64,000 nucleotides of DNA from Streptomyces sp. FIT100. GTDB lineage: Bacteria; Actinomycetota; Actinomycetes; Streptomycetales; Streptomycetaceae. The translations under genes were made by a program, and so were the position numbers. Below the pieces are notes generated by a model. That model made no database searches and had not been told where the DNA came from. It saw only the letters and a list, made by a program, of their open reading frames with translations. This document shows, in pieces, positions 36,210-45,409 of the stretch. Numbering within the stretch: the first letter of the stretch is position 1; the number at the start of each line of letters is the position of its first letter. Location of the stretch: positions 6,295,526-6,359,525 of the forward strand of contig NZ_CP075715.1 in assembly GCF_024584805.1 (NCBI RefSeq), in the 5' to 3' direction.

Positions 36210-38339
36210 TTACGCGGGAACGCTCGCGACGCCCTGCGCCAGGAACCTCTTGCCGTTCACGCGCTCGCTGACACCCTCGCGGTCCAGGTACGGCGTGATG
36301 CCGCCCAGGTGGAAGGGCCAGCCGGCGCCCGTGATCAGGCAGAGGTCGATGTCCTGCGCCTCGGCCACGACGCCCTCTTCCAGCATCAGGCCGATCTCCT
36401 GCGCGACCGCGTCCAGGACGCGCGCCCGGACCTGCTCCTCCGTCAGGACGCTGTCGCCCTGCTTCAGCAGCGCGGCGACCTCCGGGTCGAGCTCCGGCTT
36501 GCCGCTGTCGTAGACGTAGAAGCCGCGCTTGCCGGCCTCGACGACCGCCTTCAGGTTCGGGGAGACCGTGAAGCGGTCGGGGAAGGCGCGGTTCAGCGTC
36601 TCGGAGACGTGCAGACCGATGGCCGGGCCGACCAGTTCCAGCAGGACCAGCGGCGACATCGGCAGACCGAGCGGCTCGATCGCCTTCTCGGCGGTGGCGA
36701 CCGGGGTGCCCTCGTCGATGACGTTCTGGATCTCGCCCATGAAGCGGGTCAGGATGCGGTTGACGACGAACGCCGGGGCGTCCTTCGTCAGCACCGCGGT
36801 CTTCTTCAGCTTCTTCGCCACACCGAAGGCGGTGGCCAGCGAGGCGTCGTCCGTCCGCTCGCCGCGGACGATCTCCAGGAGCGGCAGCACCGCGACCGGG
36901 TTGAAGAAGTGGAAGCCGACGACCCGCTCCGGGTGCCGGAGCTTGGAGGCCATCTCGGAGACCGACAGCGAGGAGGTGTTGGTGGCGAGGACGGCGTGCG
37001 CCGGGGCGACAGCCTCGATCTCCGCGAACACCTTCTGCTTGACGGACATCTCCTCGAAGACGGCCTCGATGATGAAGTCCGCGTCCGCGAAGCCCTCGGC
37101 CTTGTCGAGCACACCGGTGACCAGGGCCTTGAGGCGATTGGCCTTGTCCTGGTCGATCCGACCCTTGCCGAGCAGCTTCTCGATCTCGGCGTGGACGTAG
37201 CCCACACCCTTGTCGACGCGCTCCTGGTCGATGTCGGTGAGGACGACCGGCACCTCCAGGCGGCGCAGGAAGAGCAGCGCGAGCTGGGAGGCCATCAGAC
37301 CGGCGCCGACGACGCCGACCTTGGTGACCGGGCGGGCCAGGTTCTTGTCCGGCGCGCCGGCCGGGCGCTTGCCGCGCTTCTGCACCAGGTTGAAGGCGTA
37401 GATGCCGGAGCGCAGTTCGCCGCCCATGATCAGGTCGGCGAGGGCGGTGTCCTCCGCGTCGAAGCCCTTCTGGAGGTCGCCGTCCTTGGACGCCTCGATG
37501 ATGTCGAGGGCGCGGTACGCGGCCGGGGCCGCGCCGTGCACCTTGGAGTCGGCGATGAACCGGCCGCGGGCGACGGCCTGGTCCCAGCCCTCACCACGGT
37601 CGACCTCGGCGCGCTCGACGGCCGTCTCGCCCTTGAGGACGGACGCCGTCCAGATCAGCGACTGCTCCAGGAAGTCGGCGCCTTCGAAGATCGCGTCGGC
37701 GATGCCGAGCTCGAAGACCTGGCCGCCCTTGAGCTGCTTGTTCTGGTTCAGCGAGTTCTCGATGATGACCGAGACCGCGCGGTCCGCGCCGATCAGGTTC
37801 GGCAGGATCGTGCAGCCGCCCCAGCCCGGGACCAGGCCGAGGAAGACCTCGGGCAGCGAGAAAGCCGGGATGGCCTTGGAGACGGTCCGGTAGGTGCAGT
37901 GCAGACCGACCTCGACACCGCCGCCCATCGCCGCGCCGTTGTAGTACGCGAACGTCGGGACGGCCAGGCCGGACAGCCGCTTGAAGACGTCGTGGCCGCC
38001 CTTGCCGATGGCGAGCGCGTCCTCGTGGCGCCCCAGCAGCTCGACGCCCTTCAGGTCGGCGCCGACGGCGAAGATGAACGGCTTGCCGGTGATGCCGACG
38101 CCGACGACGGCGCCCTCGGACGCCTCCTTCTCCACCTGGTCGATGGCGGTGTCGAGGTTCGCCAGGGACTGCGGTCCGAAGGTGGTCGGCTTGGTGTGGT
38201 CCAGGCCGTTGTCCAGCGTGATCAGCGCGAACCGGCCCGCACCGGCGGGCAGTTCGAAGTGGCGCACATGGGCGCTGGTGACGACCTCGTCCGGGAACAG
38301 CTCGGCCGCGCCCTTCAGGAGCTCAGCGGTGGTGCTCAC
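36210..38339 (-). CDS. fadB: Fatty acid oxidation complex alpha subunit: enoyl-CoA hydratase/3-hydroxyacyl-CoA dehydrogenase
   Basis: The 709-residue bifunctional enzyme of beta-oxidation hydrates enoyl-CoA and oxidises 3-hydroxyacyl-CoA. The N-terminal crotonase domain (about 1-200) contains YNGAAMGGGVEVGLHCTYR and LPEVFLGLVPGWGG. The NAD-binding domain begins KVGVVGAGLMASQLALLFLR (about residue 330), followed by the C-terminal dehydrogenase domains with VGFHFFNPV. The GTG start at 38337-38339 overlaps the thiolase stop (GTGA) and lies behind GGAGGCAAC, giving a coupled fadAB pair. Length is normal. A bidirectional terminator follows. Confidence 0.94.
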   Translation of the reverse strand: MSTTAELLKGAAELFPDEVVTSAHVRHFELPAGAGRFALITLDNGLDHTKPTTFGPQSLANLDTAIDQVEKEASEGAVVGVGITGKPFIFAVGADLKGVELLGRHEDALAIGKGGHDVFKRLSGLAVPTFAYYNGAAMGGGVEVGLHCTYRTVSKAIPAFSLPEVFLGLVPGWGGCTILPNLIGADRAVSVIIENSLNQNKQLKGGQVFELGIADAIFEGADFLEQSLIWTASVLKGETAVERAEVDRGEGWDQAVARGRFIADSKVHGAAPAAYRALDIIEASKDGDLQKGFDAEDTALADLIMGGELRSGIYAFNLVQKRGKRPAGAPDKNLARPVTKVGVVGAGLMASQLALLFLRRLEVPVVLTDIDQERVDKGVGYVHAEIEKLLGKGRIDQDKANRLKALVTGVLDKAEGFADADFIIEAVFEEMSVKQKVFAEIEAVAPAHAVLATNTSSLSVSEMASKLRHPERVVGFHFFNPVAVLPLLEIVRGERTDDASLATAFGVAKKLKKTAVLTKDAPAFVVNRILTRFMGEIQNVIDEGTPVATAEKAIEPLGLPMSPLVLLELVGPAIGLHVSETLNRAFPDRFTVSPNLKAVVEAGKRGFYVYDSGKPELDPEVAALLKQGDSVLTEEQVRARVLDAVAQEIGLMLEEGVVAEAQDIDLCLITGAGWPFHLGGITPYLDREGVSERVNGKRFLAQGVASVPA

Positions 38340-39562
38340 TTGTTGCCTCCGGCGTCCTTGTGGTGCGGGTTCTCCCAGATCACGGTGGCGCCCATGCCGA
38401 AGCCGACGCACATCGTGGTGAGGCCGTAACGGACCTCCGGCTGCTCCTCGAACTGGCGGGCCAGCTGCGTCATCAGACGGACGCCGGAGGAGGCGAGCGG
38501 GTGGCCGAAGGCGATGGCGCCGCCGTACTGGTTGACGCGGGCGTCGTCGTCGGCGATGCCGTAGTGGTCGAGGAAGGCCAGGACCTGGACGGCGAAGGCC
38601 TCGTTGACCTCGAACAGGCCGATGTCCTCGATGGACAGCCCCGCCTGGGCGAGTGCCTTCTCGGTCGCCGGGATCGGGCCGTAGCCCATGACCTCCGGCT
38701 CGACTCCGACGAAGGAGTACGAGACGAGGCGCATCTTCACCGGCAGGTTGTTCGCGCGGGCGAACTCCTCGGAGGCGATGATCGAGGCGGTGGCACCGTC
38801 GTTCAGGCCCGCGGCGTTGCCGGCGGTGACGCGGCCGTGGACACGGAACGGCGTCTTCAGACCGGCGAGGTTCTCCAGGGTCGTTCCCGGGCGCATCGGC
38901 TCGTCGGCGGTGACCAGGCCCCAGCCGGTCTCGCCGGCCTCCGGGGAGGTGCGGCGCACCGAGATCGGCACCAGGTCCTGCTGGATCCTGCCGTTGGCGT
39001 ACGCCTTGGCGGCCTTCTCCTGCGAGCGCACGGCGTACTCGTCCGCGCGCTGCTTGGTGATGTGCGGGTAGCGGTCGTGCAGGTTCTCCGCGGTCATGCC
39101 CATGAAGAGGGCCGACTCGTCGACGAGCTTCTCCGACACGAAGCGCGGGTTCGGGTCGACGCCCTCGCCCATCGGGTGGCGGCCCATGTGCTCGACACCG
39201 CCGGCGATGGCGACGTCGTACGCACCGAAGGCCACGCTGCCCGCGACCGTGGTCACGGCGGTCAGCGCGCCGGCGCACATGCGGTCGATCGAGTACCCGG
39301 GCACGGACTGCGGCAGTCCCGCGAGGATGCCGGCGGTGCGGCCGATGGTCAGACCCTGGTCACCGATCTGCGTGGTCGCGGCGATGGCGACCTCGTCGAT
39401 CTTCTTGGGGTCGAGGTCCGGGTTGCGGCGCAGCAGCTCCCGGATCGCCTTCACGACGAGGTCGTCGGCGCGGGTCTCGTGGTAGATGCCCTTCGGGCCC
39501 GCCTTGCCGAACGGGGTGCGGACGCCGTCGACGAAGACGACGTCCCTGACGGTACGAGGCAC
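38336..39562 (-). CDS. fadA: Acetyl-CoA C-acyltransferase (3-ketoacyl-CoA thiolase)
   Basis: The 408-residue thiolase cleaves 3-ketoacyl-CoA in the last step of beta-oxidation, working with the fadB product. The acylated nucleophile Cys is in SIDRMCAGALTAVTT (about residue 92), the catalytic His in AIAFGHPLASSG and the second Cys in LTTMCVGFGMGA. The ATG at 39560-39562 gives the family's usual start (MPRTVRDVVFVDGVRTPFG). It is the first gene of the two-gene unit and overlaps fadB by 4 bp. Confidence 0.95.
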   Translation of the reverse strand: MPRTVRDVVFVDGVRTPFGKAGPKGIYHETRADDLVVKAIRELLRRNPDLDPKKIDEVAIAATTQIGDQGLTIGRTAGILAGLPQSVPGYSIDRMCAGALTAVTTVAGSVAFGAYDVAIAGGVEHMGRHPMGEGVDPNPRFVSEKLVDESALFMGMTAENLHDRYPHITKQRADEYAVRSQEKAAKAYANGRIQQDLVPISVRRTSPEAGETGWGLVTADEPMRPGTTLENLAGLKTPFRVHGRVTAGNAAGLNDGATASIIASEEFARANNLPVKMRLVSYSFVGVEPEVMGYGPIPATEKALAQAGLSIEDIGLFEVNEAFAVQVLAFLDHYGIADDDARVNQYGGAIAFGHPLASSGVRLMTQLARQFEEQPEVRYGLTTMCVGFGMGATVIWENPHHKDAGGNK

Positions 39563-39732
39563 GATGGCTCTCCTCCAGGGTGCGGGATGGCACTGCTGCG
39601 GCGCGCATGCCTGAGCGTGCGCTTGCTTCCCTCATGCTACTTGTGGGTAACCATGCTGCCCAGCCCCCGGGGCGGGAGCGGCGAAGGTCACACGGGGCCG
39701 CCCGCGCCGACGGGGAGCCGCCGCTCCCCGTA

Positions 39733-39766
39733 CGCCGGAGGGACTCCCTCGGGAGCCCCTCCGGCG
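39733..39766. terminator. Hairpin downstream of rnd
   Basis: CGCCGGAGGG (39733-39742) pairs with CCCTCCGGCG (39757-39766), with a second smaller stem nested inside. It lies 16 bp past the rnd stop on the minus strand. Confidence 0.7.
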
Positions 39767-39781
39767 ATTCGGAAGCGGGTG

Positions 39782-41056
39782 TCAGGCCGTTGCGGTGAGA
39801 GCCCGGGTCAGTGCGGGCGTCACCTGCTCGATCTGCCACGGGCGGGCACCGTGCGCCGCCAGCGCCGCGCCCACCGCCTCCGGCGTCGCCTCCGCCGGTG
39901 GCTCCCAGCACAGGCGCCGCACGGTGTCCGGCGTGATCAGGTTCTCCTGCGGCAGGTTCAGCTGCTCCGCCAGCGTGGACACGGCCGCCCGCGCCGCCGA
40001 GAGCCGCGCCGCGGCCTCCGGGTCCTTGTCCGCCCAGGAGCGCGGGGGCGGAGGGCCCGCCACCGGCTGTCCGGGCTGCGGAAGCTCGGCGTCGGGGAGC
40101 GTCCGCGCCCGGTCCACCGCTGCCTGCCACTGCTCCAGCTGCCGCCGGCCCATGCGGTGCCCGAACCCGGGCAGCGCGGTCAGCGCGTGCACGCTCACGG
40201 GCAGCGCAAGGGCCGCCTCGACGATCGCCGCGTCACTGAGCACCTTGCCCGGCGACACGTCCCGCCGCTGGGCGACCTTGTCCCGCGCGGTCCACAGCTC
40301 CCGTACGACCGCCATCTGGCGCCGCCTGCGGACCTTGTGCATGCCCGACGTGCGCCGCCAGGGGTCCTTGCGCGGCGGCGGGGGCGGCGCGGACGCGATC
40401 GCGTCGAACTCCTGCTGCGCCCACTCCAGCTTCCCCTGGCGGTCCAGCTCCTTCTCCAGCGCGTCCCGGAGGTCGACGAGCAGCTCGACGTCCAGCGCCG
40501 CGTACCGCAGCCAGGGCTCCGGCAGCGGGCGGGTCGACCAGTCCACCGCGGAGTGGCCCTTCTCCAGCGCGTAGCCGAGGACGGACTCGACCATCGCGCC
40601 GAGCCCCACGCGCGGGAAGCCGGCAAGGCGGCCGGCCAGCTCGGTGTCGAAGAGGAGCGTGGGCACCATGCCTATTTCGCGCAGGCAGGGGAGGTCCTGC
40701 GTCGCGGCGTGCAGGATCCATTCCGCGCCGGCGAGCGCCTCGCCGAGCCCGGAGAGGTCGGGGCAGCCGACGGGGTCGATGAGCGCGGTGCCCGCGCCTG
40801 CGCGGCGCAGCTGGACGAGGTACGCGCGCTGGCCGTACCGGTAGCCGGAGGCGCGCTCGGCGTCCACGGCGACGGGGCCGCTGCCGGCCGCGAAGGCGGC
40901 GACGACGGATTCGAGGGCCTCGGGTGTGGAGATCACCGGGGGAATGCCCTCACGCGGCTCCAGCAGGGGGATCGGCGCCGGTTCGACGTCGTCCGGGGGG
41001 CCGCCCCCGGTGGTTCGCAGGTCTGGTTCTGCTGCGGTCTCTTGGGCGTCGGTCAC
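39782..41056 (-). CDS. rnd: Ribonuclease D
   Basis: A 424-residue DEDDy exonuclease with an HRDC domain. The exonuclease motifs are VAVDAERASG (Asp-x-Glu), ILHAATQDLPCL and RYAALDVELLVDL (Tyr and Asp of ExoIII), within about residues 60-220. The HRDC domain with WTARDKVAQRRDVSPGKVLS follows (about 250-320). RNase D trims the 3' ends of tRNA precursors and other small RNAs. The long C-terminal extension (about 110 residues) is common in actinobacterial homologues. The ATG at 41054-41056 is supported by the family start. A perfect palindrome separates it from the upstream regulator gene on the same strand. Confidence 0.9.
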   Translation of the reverse strand: MTDAQETAAEPDLRTTGGGPPDDVEPAPIPLLEPREGIPPVISTPEALESVVAAFAAGSGPVAVDAERASGYRYGQRAYLVQLRRAGAGTALIDPVGCPDLSGLGEALAGAEWILHAATQDLPCLREIGMVPTLLFDTELAGRLAGFPRVGLGAMVESVLGYALEKGHSAVDWSTRPLPEPWLRYAALDVELLVDLRDALEKELDRQGKLEWAQQEFDAIASAPPPPPRKDPWRRTSGMHKVRRRRQMAVVRELWTARDKVAQRRDVSPGKVLSDAAIVEAALALPVSVHALTALPGFGHRMGRRQLEQWQAAVDRARTLPDAELPQPGQPVAGPPPPRSWADKDPEAAARLSAARAAVSTLAEQLNLPQENLITPDTVRRLCWEPPAEATPEAVGAALAAHGARPWQIEQVTPALTRALTATA

Positions 41057-41083
41057 CTGTCAAGGGTATCTGTGAACGGCAAG

Positions 41084-41115
41084 CGCCCGTCGACGGAACG
41101 TTCCGTCGACGGGCG
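41084..41115 (-). terminator. Perfect 32-bp palindrome between the LuxR regulator and rnd
   Basis: CGCCCGTCGACGGAAC (41084-41099) is exactly complementary to 41100-41115. It follows the regulator's stop by 19 bp and probably terminates that transcript. Confidence 0.75.
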
Positions 41116-41134
41116 TCGGCCCGGTGTAAAGCGG

Positions 41135-41797
41135 TCAGTGGATGATGCCGGTACGCAGCGCGACGGCGACCATCCCGGCCCGGTCGCCGGTGCCGAGCTT
41201 GCGGGCGATGCGGGCGAGGTGGCTCTTCACCGTCAGCGCGGACAGGCCCATCGAGACGCCGATCGCCTTGTTCGACTGGCCCTCGGCGACCAGCCGGAGC
41301 ACCTCGACCTCGCGGCCGGACAGCTCGCGGTAGCCGCCCGGGTGGCTCGGGGCACCCGGGGGGCGGCGGTGCAGCCGGGCCGCGGCGGAGCCGATGGGGG
41401 CGGCGCCGGGGCGGGTCGGGTGGCCGAGGTTCGTACGCGTACCGGTGACGACATAGCCCTTGACCCCGCCCGCCAGCGCGTTGCGGACCGCGCCGATGTC
41501 GTCGGCGGCGGAGAGGGCGAGGCCGTTGGGCCAGCCCGCGGCGCGCGTCTCGGACAGCAGGGTCAGCCCGGAACCGTCGGGCAGGTGGACGTCGGCCACG
41601 CAGATGTCGCGCGGGTTGCCGACGCGGGGGCGGGCCTCCGCGATGGACGACGCCTCGATGACGTCACGTACTCCCAGGGCCCACAGGTGGCGGGTGACGG
41701 TGGAACGGACGCGCGGGTCGGCCACGACGACCATGGCCGTCGGTTTGTTCGGGCGGTAGGCGACCAGGCTTGCGGGCTGCTCGAGGAGAACGGACAC
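41135..41797 (-). CDS. Orphan LuxR/NarL-type response regulator with atypical receiver
   Basis: A 220-residue regulator with an N-terminal receiver-like domain and a C-terminal LuxR helix-turn-helix (LSGREVEVLRLVAEGQSNKA, then LSALTVKSHLARIARKLG, about 157-210). The receiver retains a phosphorylatable-type Asp in CVADVHLPDGSG. It lacks one of the usual acidic residues of the first strand (VVVADPRV), and the conserved Lys of the GYLLKD motif is replaced in KGYVVTG. Phosphorylation-independent control is therefore plausible. No sensor kinase is adjacent. The GTG start at 41795-41797 follows AGGAGG closely. A perfect palindrome ends the transcript. Confidence 0.85.
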   Translation of the reverse strand: MSVLLEQPASLVAYRPNKPTAMVVVADPRVRSTVTRHLWALGVRDVIEASSIAEARPRVGNPRDICVADVHLPDGSGLTLLSETRAAGWPNGLALSAADDIGAVRNALAGGVKGYVVTGTRTNLGHPTRPGAAPIGSAAARLHRRPPGAPSHPGGYRELSGREVEVLRLVAEGQSNKAIGVSMGLSALTVKSHLARIARKLGTGDRAGMVAVALRTGIIH

Positions 41798-42037
41798 CAG
41801 GCCTCCTGGAAAGGTGCGGGACGGGGCCGGCTCGGGGATGAAGCCGGGGCGAACCGTGCTTGAAGGGTCACCACCTCTTCGGCAGCAAACCCGCCCGCCT
41901 TTAGAGAAAGATCACGATTTGGTGAGTAACAATTCCGGCAATTCGGACGCGTGATCGATCATCTGATGAGTGCGTTCCAGGGGGAGCACATCGCCACCGC
42001 ACCCGCACCGCACCCGCACCGCATCCGCCACCGCAGC
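41798..42037. other. Upstream region of the LuxR regulator
   Basis: This gap holds the promoter of the regulator gene, including an AT-richer stretch around 41900-41945, and CACCGCACCCGC-type repeats near 41990-42030. No gene is supported on either strand. Confidence 0.4.
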
Positions 42038-42074
42038 GCGACCGCGCCCCGGGTGCACCCCGGGGCGCGGTCGC
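42038..42074 (-). terminator. Terminator downstream of the DUF3000 gene
   Basis: GCGACCGCGCCCCGGG (42038-42053) pairs perfectly with 42059-42074, 45 bp past the DUF3000 stop on the minus strand. Confidence 0.8.
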
Positions 42075-42118
42075 GGCGCGCGGTCGGCGCGAGCCGGGGC
42101 CCGTTCCGGACGACACAT

Positions 42119-42811
42119 CTATCGCGGCTGCGGGCCCCTGCGCTGGGGGAGGGAGACGACCCCCGCGGCCGTCGGCGCCGAGGCGTCCGGCTGCTGCGGG
42201 CCTGCCGGGGGCAGGCCCGCGATCTGGCAGAGCAGGTCGCACCAGGCCGTGAGGTGCGCGGCCGTGTCCGGGACACCGTCGCGGCCCTCCCGCGGGGTCC
42301 ACGAGGCGCGGATCTCGATCTGGGTCGCCGGGCGACGGTTCGCGAGTCCTCCGAAGTAGTGAGACCCCGCCCGGGTGACGGTCCCGCTCGCCTCCCCGTA
42401 CGACAGCCCCCGCGCCTCCAGCGCGCCCGTCAGCCAGGACCAGCAGACCTCGGGCAGCAGCGGGTCGGCCGCCATCTCCGGCTCCAACTCAGCCCGTACC
42501 AGCGTCACCAGCCGGAAGGTGCCCTTCCATGCGTCGTGGCCCGACGGGTCGTGCAGCAGGACGAGCCGGCCGTCCGCGAGATCGTCGTCGTCCTCGACGA
42601 CCGCCGCCTCCAGCGCGTACGCATGCGGTGCGAGGCGCTGTGGCGGCCGGGTCGGATCCACCTCGATCTCCGGACGCAGCCGCGCCGCCCCCAGTGCCTC
42701 GACCGCGAGCCTGAACGCACGCGGGACGGAGTTCCGCTCCGCGCGGTCCGTGTCCCCGGCGCCGCCGGAATGATCGGAAGGATCGGAAAACTGTCCCTGA
42801 GCCGCAGCCAT
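42119..42811 (-). CDS. DUF3000 family protein
   Basis: A 230-residue protein conserved in Streptomyces next to hemE. Segments such as VPRAFRLAVEALGAARLRPE, AWKGTFRLVTLVRAELEPEM and CWSWLTGALEARGLSY are what I recognise as DUF3000. There is no signal peptide or membrane segment. The ATG at 42809-42811 gives MAAAQGQFSD; longer frames add Arg-rich sequence from the hemE promoter region. It is divergent from hemE with about 90 bp between the start codons, so the promoters probably overlap. The function is unknown. Confidence 0.8.
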   Translation of the reverse strand: MAAAQGQFSDPSDHSGGAGDTDRAERNSVPRAFRLAVEALGAARLRPEIEVDPTRPPQRLAPHAYALEAAVVEDDDDLADGRLVLLHDPSGHDAWKGTFRLVTLVRAELEPEMAADPLLPEVCWSWLTGALEARGLSYGEASGTVTRAGSHYFGGLANRRPATQIEIRASWTPREGRDGVPDTAAHLTAWCDLLCQIAGLPPAGPQQPDASAPTAAGVVSLPQRRGPQPR

Positions 42812-42903
42812 GCGGGGAAGAGTAAGCGGAACGCGCGCTGCGCGCAGGGAGGGACACCCTGCCCCGGCCGAGCTCCTTGCGCGCACATGCGAAGATTCTG
42901 GGC

Positions 42904-43986
42904 GTGAGCGCCAACGACAGCCCCTCGGGCCAGCAGACTGAGACCCCGGCGACTTCCGCCGCCTACGACTCCGCCTTCCTGAAGGCGTGCAGGCGCGAGC
43001 CCGTACCGCACACGCCCGTCTGGTTCATGCGCCAGGCCGGCCGGTCGCTCCCCGAGTACCTGAAGGTGCGCGAAGGCATCCCGATGCTGGAGTCGTGCAT
43101 GCGGCCGGAACTGGTCACCGAGATCACGCTGCAGCCCGTACGGCGCCACAACGTCGACGCCGCGATCTACTTCAGCGACATCGTCGTCCCGCTCAAGGCC
43201 ATCGGCATCGACCTCGACATCAAGCCGGGCGTCGGCCCCGTCGTCGCCGAGCCGATCCGCCGCCGCGAGGACCTCGACCGGCTGCGCCCGCTGACCCCCG
43301 ACGACGTCGCCTACGTCACCGAGGCGATCGGCATGCTCACCGGCGAGCTCGGCGCCACCCCGCTCATCGGCTTCGCCGGCGCCCCCTTCACCCTCGCCAG
43401 CTATCTCGTCGAGGGCGGCCCGTCCCGCAACCACGAGCACACCAAGGCCCTCATGTACGGCGACCCGCAGCTCTGGGCCGACCTGCTGGACCGGCTGGCG
43501 GACATCACGGCCGCCTTCCTGAAGGTGCAGATCGAGGCCGGTGCCTCCGCCGTCCAGCTCTTCGACTCCTGGGTGGGCGCCCTCGCCCCCGCCGACTACC
43601 GGCGCTCGGTCATGCCCGCGTCCGAGAAGGTCTTCCGCGCGGTCGAGGAGTACGGCGTCCCGCGCATCCACTTCGGCGTCGGCACGGGCGAACTGCTCGG
43701 CGCGATGGGCGAGGCCGGAGCCGATGTCGTCGGCGTCGACTGGCGCGTCCCCCTCGACGAGGCCGCCCGCCGGGTCGGCCCCGGCAAGGCGCTCCAGGGC
43801 AACCTGGACCCGGCGGTCCTCTTCTCGACCCCCGAGGCGGTCGAGGCGAAGACCCGCGAGGTCCTCGACGCCGCCGCCGGCCTGGAGGGCCATGTGTTCA
43901 ACCTGGGCCACGGCGTCCTGCCGACGACCGACCCGGACGCACTGACGCGGCTCGTGGAGTACGTCCACACGCGCACCGCGCGCTGA
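42904..43986 (+). CDS. hemE: Uroporphyrinogen decarboxylase
   Basis: The 360-residue enzyme removes four carboxyl groups from uroporphyrinogen III to give coproporphyrinogen III. It has the signature PVWFMRQAGRSLPEY (substrate-binding Arg), the Asp in YFSDIVVPLKAIG, and GFAGAPFTLASYLVEGG. The GTG at 42904 (MSANDSPSG) is chosen; there is no clear Shine-Dalgarno, so the message may be leaderless. Two later haem genes (hemY, hemQ) lie 2.6 kb downstream on the same strand, separated by two minus-strand genes. Length is normal. Confidence 0.96.
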   Translation: MSANDSPSGQQTETPATSAAYDSAFLKACRREPVPHTPVWFMRQAGRSLPEYLKVREGIPMLESCMRPELVTEITLQPVRRHNVDAAIYFSDIVVPLKAIGIDLDIKPGVGPVVAEPIRRREDLDRLRPLTPDDVAYVTEAIGMLTGELGATPLIGFAGAPFTLASYLVEGGPSRNHEHTKALMYGDPQLWADLLDRLADITAAFLKVQIEAGASAVQLFDSWVGALAPADYRRSVMPASEKVFRAVEEYGVPRIHFGVGTGELLGAMGEAGADVVGVDWRVPLDEAARRVGPGKALQGNLDPAVLFSTPEAVEAKTREVLDAAAGLEGHVFNLGHGVLPTTDPDALTRLVEYVHTRTAR

Positions 43987-44008
43987 ACCGCACACGGAGC
44001 CGGGGCGG

Positions 44009-45382
44009 TCAGCGCTCTGCCGCCCTGACCGCCGACGCCGCCTTTCTCGCCGCCACCAGTACCGGGTCCCACACCGGCGAGAACGGCGGGGCGTAACCGA
44101 GGTCCAGGGCGGTCATCTGCTCGACCGTCATCCCGGCCGTGAGCGCGACCGCCGCGATGTCCACGCGCTTCCCTGCGCCCTCGCGGCCGACGATCTGGAC
44201 GCCGAGGAGCCGGCCCGTGCGGCGCTCGGCGAGCATCTTGACCGTCATCGGGGCCGCGCCCGGGTAGTAGCCCGCGCGGCTGGTCGAGCCGACCGTCACC
44301 GCGACGAAGCGGAGCCCCACCTCGCGGGCGTCCTTCTCGCGCAGCCCGGTGCGGGCGATCTCCAGGTCGCACACCTTGCTCACCGCCGTGCCGACGACGC
44401 CGGGGAAGGTGGCGTAGCCGCCGCCGACGCCCGCGCCGATCACCTGGCCGTGCTTGTTCGCGTGGGTGCCGAGCGGGACATGGCGTTCGCGGCCGGACAC
44501 CAGGTCCAGCACCTCGACGCAGTCGCCGCCGGCCCAGATGTTCTCGTACCCGCGCACGCGCATCGCGAGATCGGTGAGCAGGCCCCCGTACGACCCGAGG
44601 GGCAGCCCCGCAGCGCCCGCGAGCGCCGTTTCGGGCTCGACGCCGATGCCGAGCACGACGACGTCGGCCGGGTACTCGGCGTCCTGTGTGGCGACGGCGC
44701 GCACCCGGCCGTCCGGGCCCGTCAGGACCTTGCCGACCTCGGCGCCGTTGACGGTCGTGATGCCCATGCCGTCCATGGCCTCGTGCACGAGCCGGCCCAT
44801 GTCGGGGTCGAGCGTCACCATGGGCTGCTCACCGCGGTTGACGACGGTGACCTCGAAGCCGTGGTTCAGCAGCGCCTCCGCCATCTCCACGCCGATGTAG
44901 CCCGCGCCGACGACGACCGCCCGGCGCCCCCGCGTCCCCGCGAGGGTGTCGAGCAGGGCCTGGCCGTCGTCGAGGGTCTGCACACCGTGGACGCCCGGGG
45001 CGTCGATCCCGGGCAGCGGCGGACGCACCGGCCGGGCGCCGGTGGCGATGACGAGCTTGTCGAAACCCGTCCACGACTCGGCGCCCGACTCCAGGTCGCG
45101 GAACCTGACCCGCTGTCCCGGGACGTCGAGTTCCGTCACCTCCGTGCGCATCCGCAGGTCGATGGCGCGCGCCCGGTGCTCCTCGGGCGTACGGGCGATC
45201 AGCCGGTCCCGCTCCGGCACGGCGCCGCCGACCCAGTACGGAATTCCGCACGCCGAGTACGAGGCGAAATGGGAGCGCTCGAACGCGACGATCTCCAGCT
45301 CTTCCGGACCCCTGAGGCGGCGGGCCTGTGATGCGGCGGACATGCCCGCCGCATCACCGCCGATGACGACAAGTCGTTCCAT
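44009..45382 (-). CDS. FAD-dependent pyridine nucleotide-disulfide oxidoreductase, CoA-disulfide reductase-like
   Basis: A 457-residue flavoenzyme. The FAD-binding start is LVVIGGDAAGMSAASQA, the single redox Cys is in SYSACGIPYWVGG (equivalent to Cys43 of CoA-disulfide reductase/NADH oxidase), the NAD(P)H motif is VVVGAGYIGVEMAEALL, and the C-terminal dimerisation domain is present. Likely reactions are CoA-disulfide reduction or NADH oxidation; the sequence does not decide. The ATG at 45380-45382 (MERLVVIGG) is preferred. It converges on hemE and lies 27 bp downstream of the DUF4349 gene on the same strand, so the two may be co-transcribed. Confidence 0.88.
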   Translation of the reverse strand: MERLVVIGGDAAGMSAASQARRLRGPEELEIVAFERSHFASYSACGIPYWVGGAVPERDRLIARTPEEHRARAIDLRMRTEVTELDVPGQRVRFRDLESGAESWTGFDKLVIATGARPVRPPLPGIDAPGVHGVQTLDDGQALLDTLAGTRGRRAVVVGAGYIGVEMAEALLNHGFEVTVVNRGEQPMVTLDPDMGRLVHEAMDGMGITTVNGAEVGKVLTGPDGRVRAVATQDAEYPADVVVLGIGVEPETALAGAAGLPLGSYGGLLTDLAMRVRGYENIWAGGDCVEVLDLVSGRERHVPLGTHANKHGQVIGAGVGGGYATFPGVVGTAVSKVCDLEIARTGLREKDAREVGLRFVAVTVGSTSRAGYYPGAAPMTVKMLAERRTGRLLGVQIVGREGAGKRVDIAAVALTAGMTVEQMTALDLGYAPPFSPVWDPVLVAARKAASAVRAAER

Positions 45383-45409
45383 GCGCAACACGCTACGCGG
45401 AACGGCCGT

